From Alphaproteobacteria bacterium (GTDB lineage: Bacteria; Pseudomonadota; Alphaproteobacteria; Micavibrionales; SZUA-601): a stretch of DNA of 5,679 nucleotides. The position numbers were made by a program, and so were the translations under genes. The stretch is taken from positions 1 through 5,679 of the forward strand of contig JAQGJA010000058.1 in the NCBI GenBank assembly GCA_028290805.1, read 5' to 3'. The notes beneath the pieces are model-generated. The model was not told the origin of the DNA. It was given only the letters and a program-made list of their open reading frames with translations, and made no database searches. This document shows positions 5,250 to 5,679 of the stretch, piece by piece; position 1 is the first letter of the stretch, and the number at the start of each line of letters is the position of its first letter.

Positions 5250-5679
5250 ATGAAGAAGCCCGCAAAAAACCTGCCCCTTGCCGAAGAATTGCGCCCCCAT
5301 ACGCTGGACGATATCGTCGGCCAGGATCACCTGCTTGGGCCGGACAAGCCTTTGCGCGTGATGGTGGAAACGCGTAATTTGCGCTCGATGATTTTATGGG
5401 GTCCGCCGGGGTGCGGCAAGACGACGCTGGCGCGCATTCTGGCAACGCAAAGCGGGCTGGAATTCGAAGCCTTATCGGCGGTGTTCAGCGGCGTGGCTGA
5501 ATTGCGCAAGGTGTTTGAAACCGCGCGCGCAAGGCGCCAGGACGACAAGCGCACGATCGTTTTCGTCGATGAAATCCACCGCTTCAATAAATCGCAGCAG
5601 GATGCGTTTCTGCCGGTCGTTGAAGACGGCACGATTATCCTGATTGGTGCCACGACGGAAAACCCGTCTTTTGAATTGA
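5250..5679 (+). CDS. rarA: Replication-associated recombination protein RarA (MgsA), N-terminal 143 residues, cut by window end
   Basis: RarA is an AAA+ ATPase of the RarA/MgsA/WRNIP1 family, related to clamp-loader subunits, acting at stalled replication forks and interacting with SSB. The frame opens at ATG 5250 and stays open to the last base; 143 residues are visible of roughly 430-440. The start is typical: PLAEELRPHTLDDIVGQDHLLG (9-30). Walker A GPPGCGKTT (51-59), Walker B IVFVDEIH (103-110, acidic pair D107 E108), the family stretch RFNKSQQDAFLP (111-122) and sensor-1 GATTENPSFE (133-142) are all present. ALSAVFSG (75-82) also matches. The ribosome binding site is weak (AGG at 5239-5241, 8 bases upstream). 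It lies 18 bases after the ABC transporter stop with no terminator between, so co-transcription is likely. Identity is strong; the helical C-terminal part is outside the window. Confidence 0.95.
   Translation, partial: MKKPAKNLPLAEELRPHTLDDIVGQDHLLGPDKPLRVMVETRNLRSMILWGPPGCGKTTLARILATQSGLEFEALSAVFSGVAELRKVFETARARRQDDKRTIVFVDEIHRFNKSQQDAFLPVVEDGTIILIGATTENPSFEL

Noticed and set aside
1..5679. CRISPR arrays, tRNA or rRNA genes, insertion sequences, toxin-antitoxin or phage genes
   Set aside because: I looked for each and saw no direct-repeat array, no cloverleaf or CCA end, no transposase and no small paired genes.

Overview
The window reads as ordinary chromosomal DNA of a proteobacterium, most likely an alphaproteobacterium. 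The reasons are the order adk, rpsM, rpsK, rpoA, rplQ; the absence of rpsD between rpsK and rpoA (gammaproteobacteria carry it there); an adenylate kinase with a four-cysteine zinc LID; and rarA close downstream of rplQ. All genes are on the + strand. The genus cannot be told from this sequence.

Layout: (1) 1-435 is the 3' part of adk, the end of an upstream spc-type ribosomal gene cluster. (2) 436-751 is a 316-base non-coding gap. It holds a perfect 32-base inverted repeat (454-545) that looks like a dispersed or miniature mobile repeat, then a near-consensus sigma70 promoter (TTGACC, 16 bases, TATAAT; 571-598), then a leader of about 147 bases rich in potential stem-loops before rpsM. (3) 752-3296 is an alpha-type operon: rpsM (S13), rpsK (S11), rpoA (RNA polymerase alpha) and rplQ (L17). 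It ends in a strong intrinsic terminator at 3321-3349. A 123-base gap with small hairpins separates rpoA from rplQ, and L17 carries a long charged C-terminal tail. (4) 3417-5231 encodes a complete ABC exporter half-transporter. Eighteen bases downstream, rarA begins at 5250 and runs off the window end, so these two are probably co-transcribed.

Together the first five genes make core translation and transcription components (30S proteins, alpha subunit, a 50S protein) plus a nucleotide kinase. The ABC exporter and RarA form a separate downstream unit concerned with membrane export and replication-fork maintenance. They share no evident pathway with the ribosomal genes.

I found no convincing new system. 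The points most worth a second look are the long inverted repeat, the possible autoregulatory leader RNA ahead of rpsM, the L17 tail, and the ABC transporter gene between rplQ and rarA with its sharp internal base-composition change. Apart from 436-751, no stretch above 300 bases lacks a gene.
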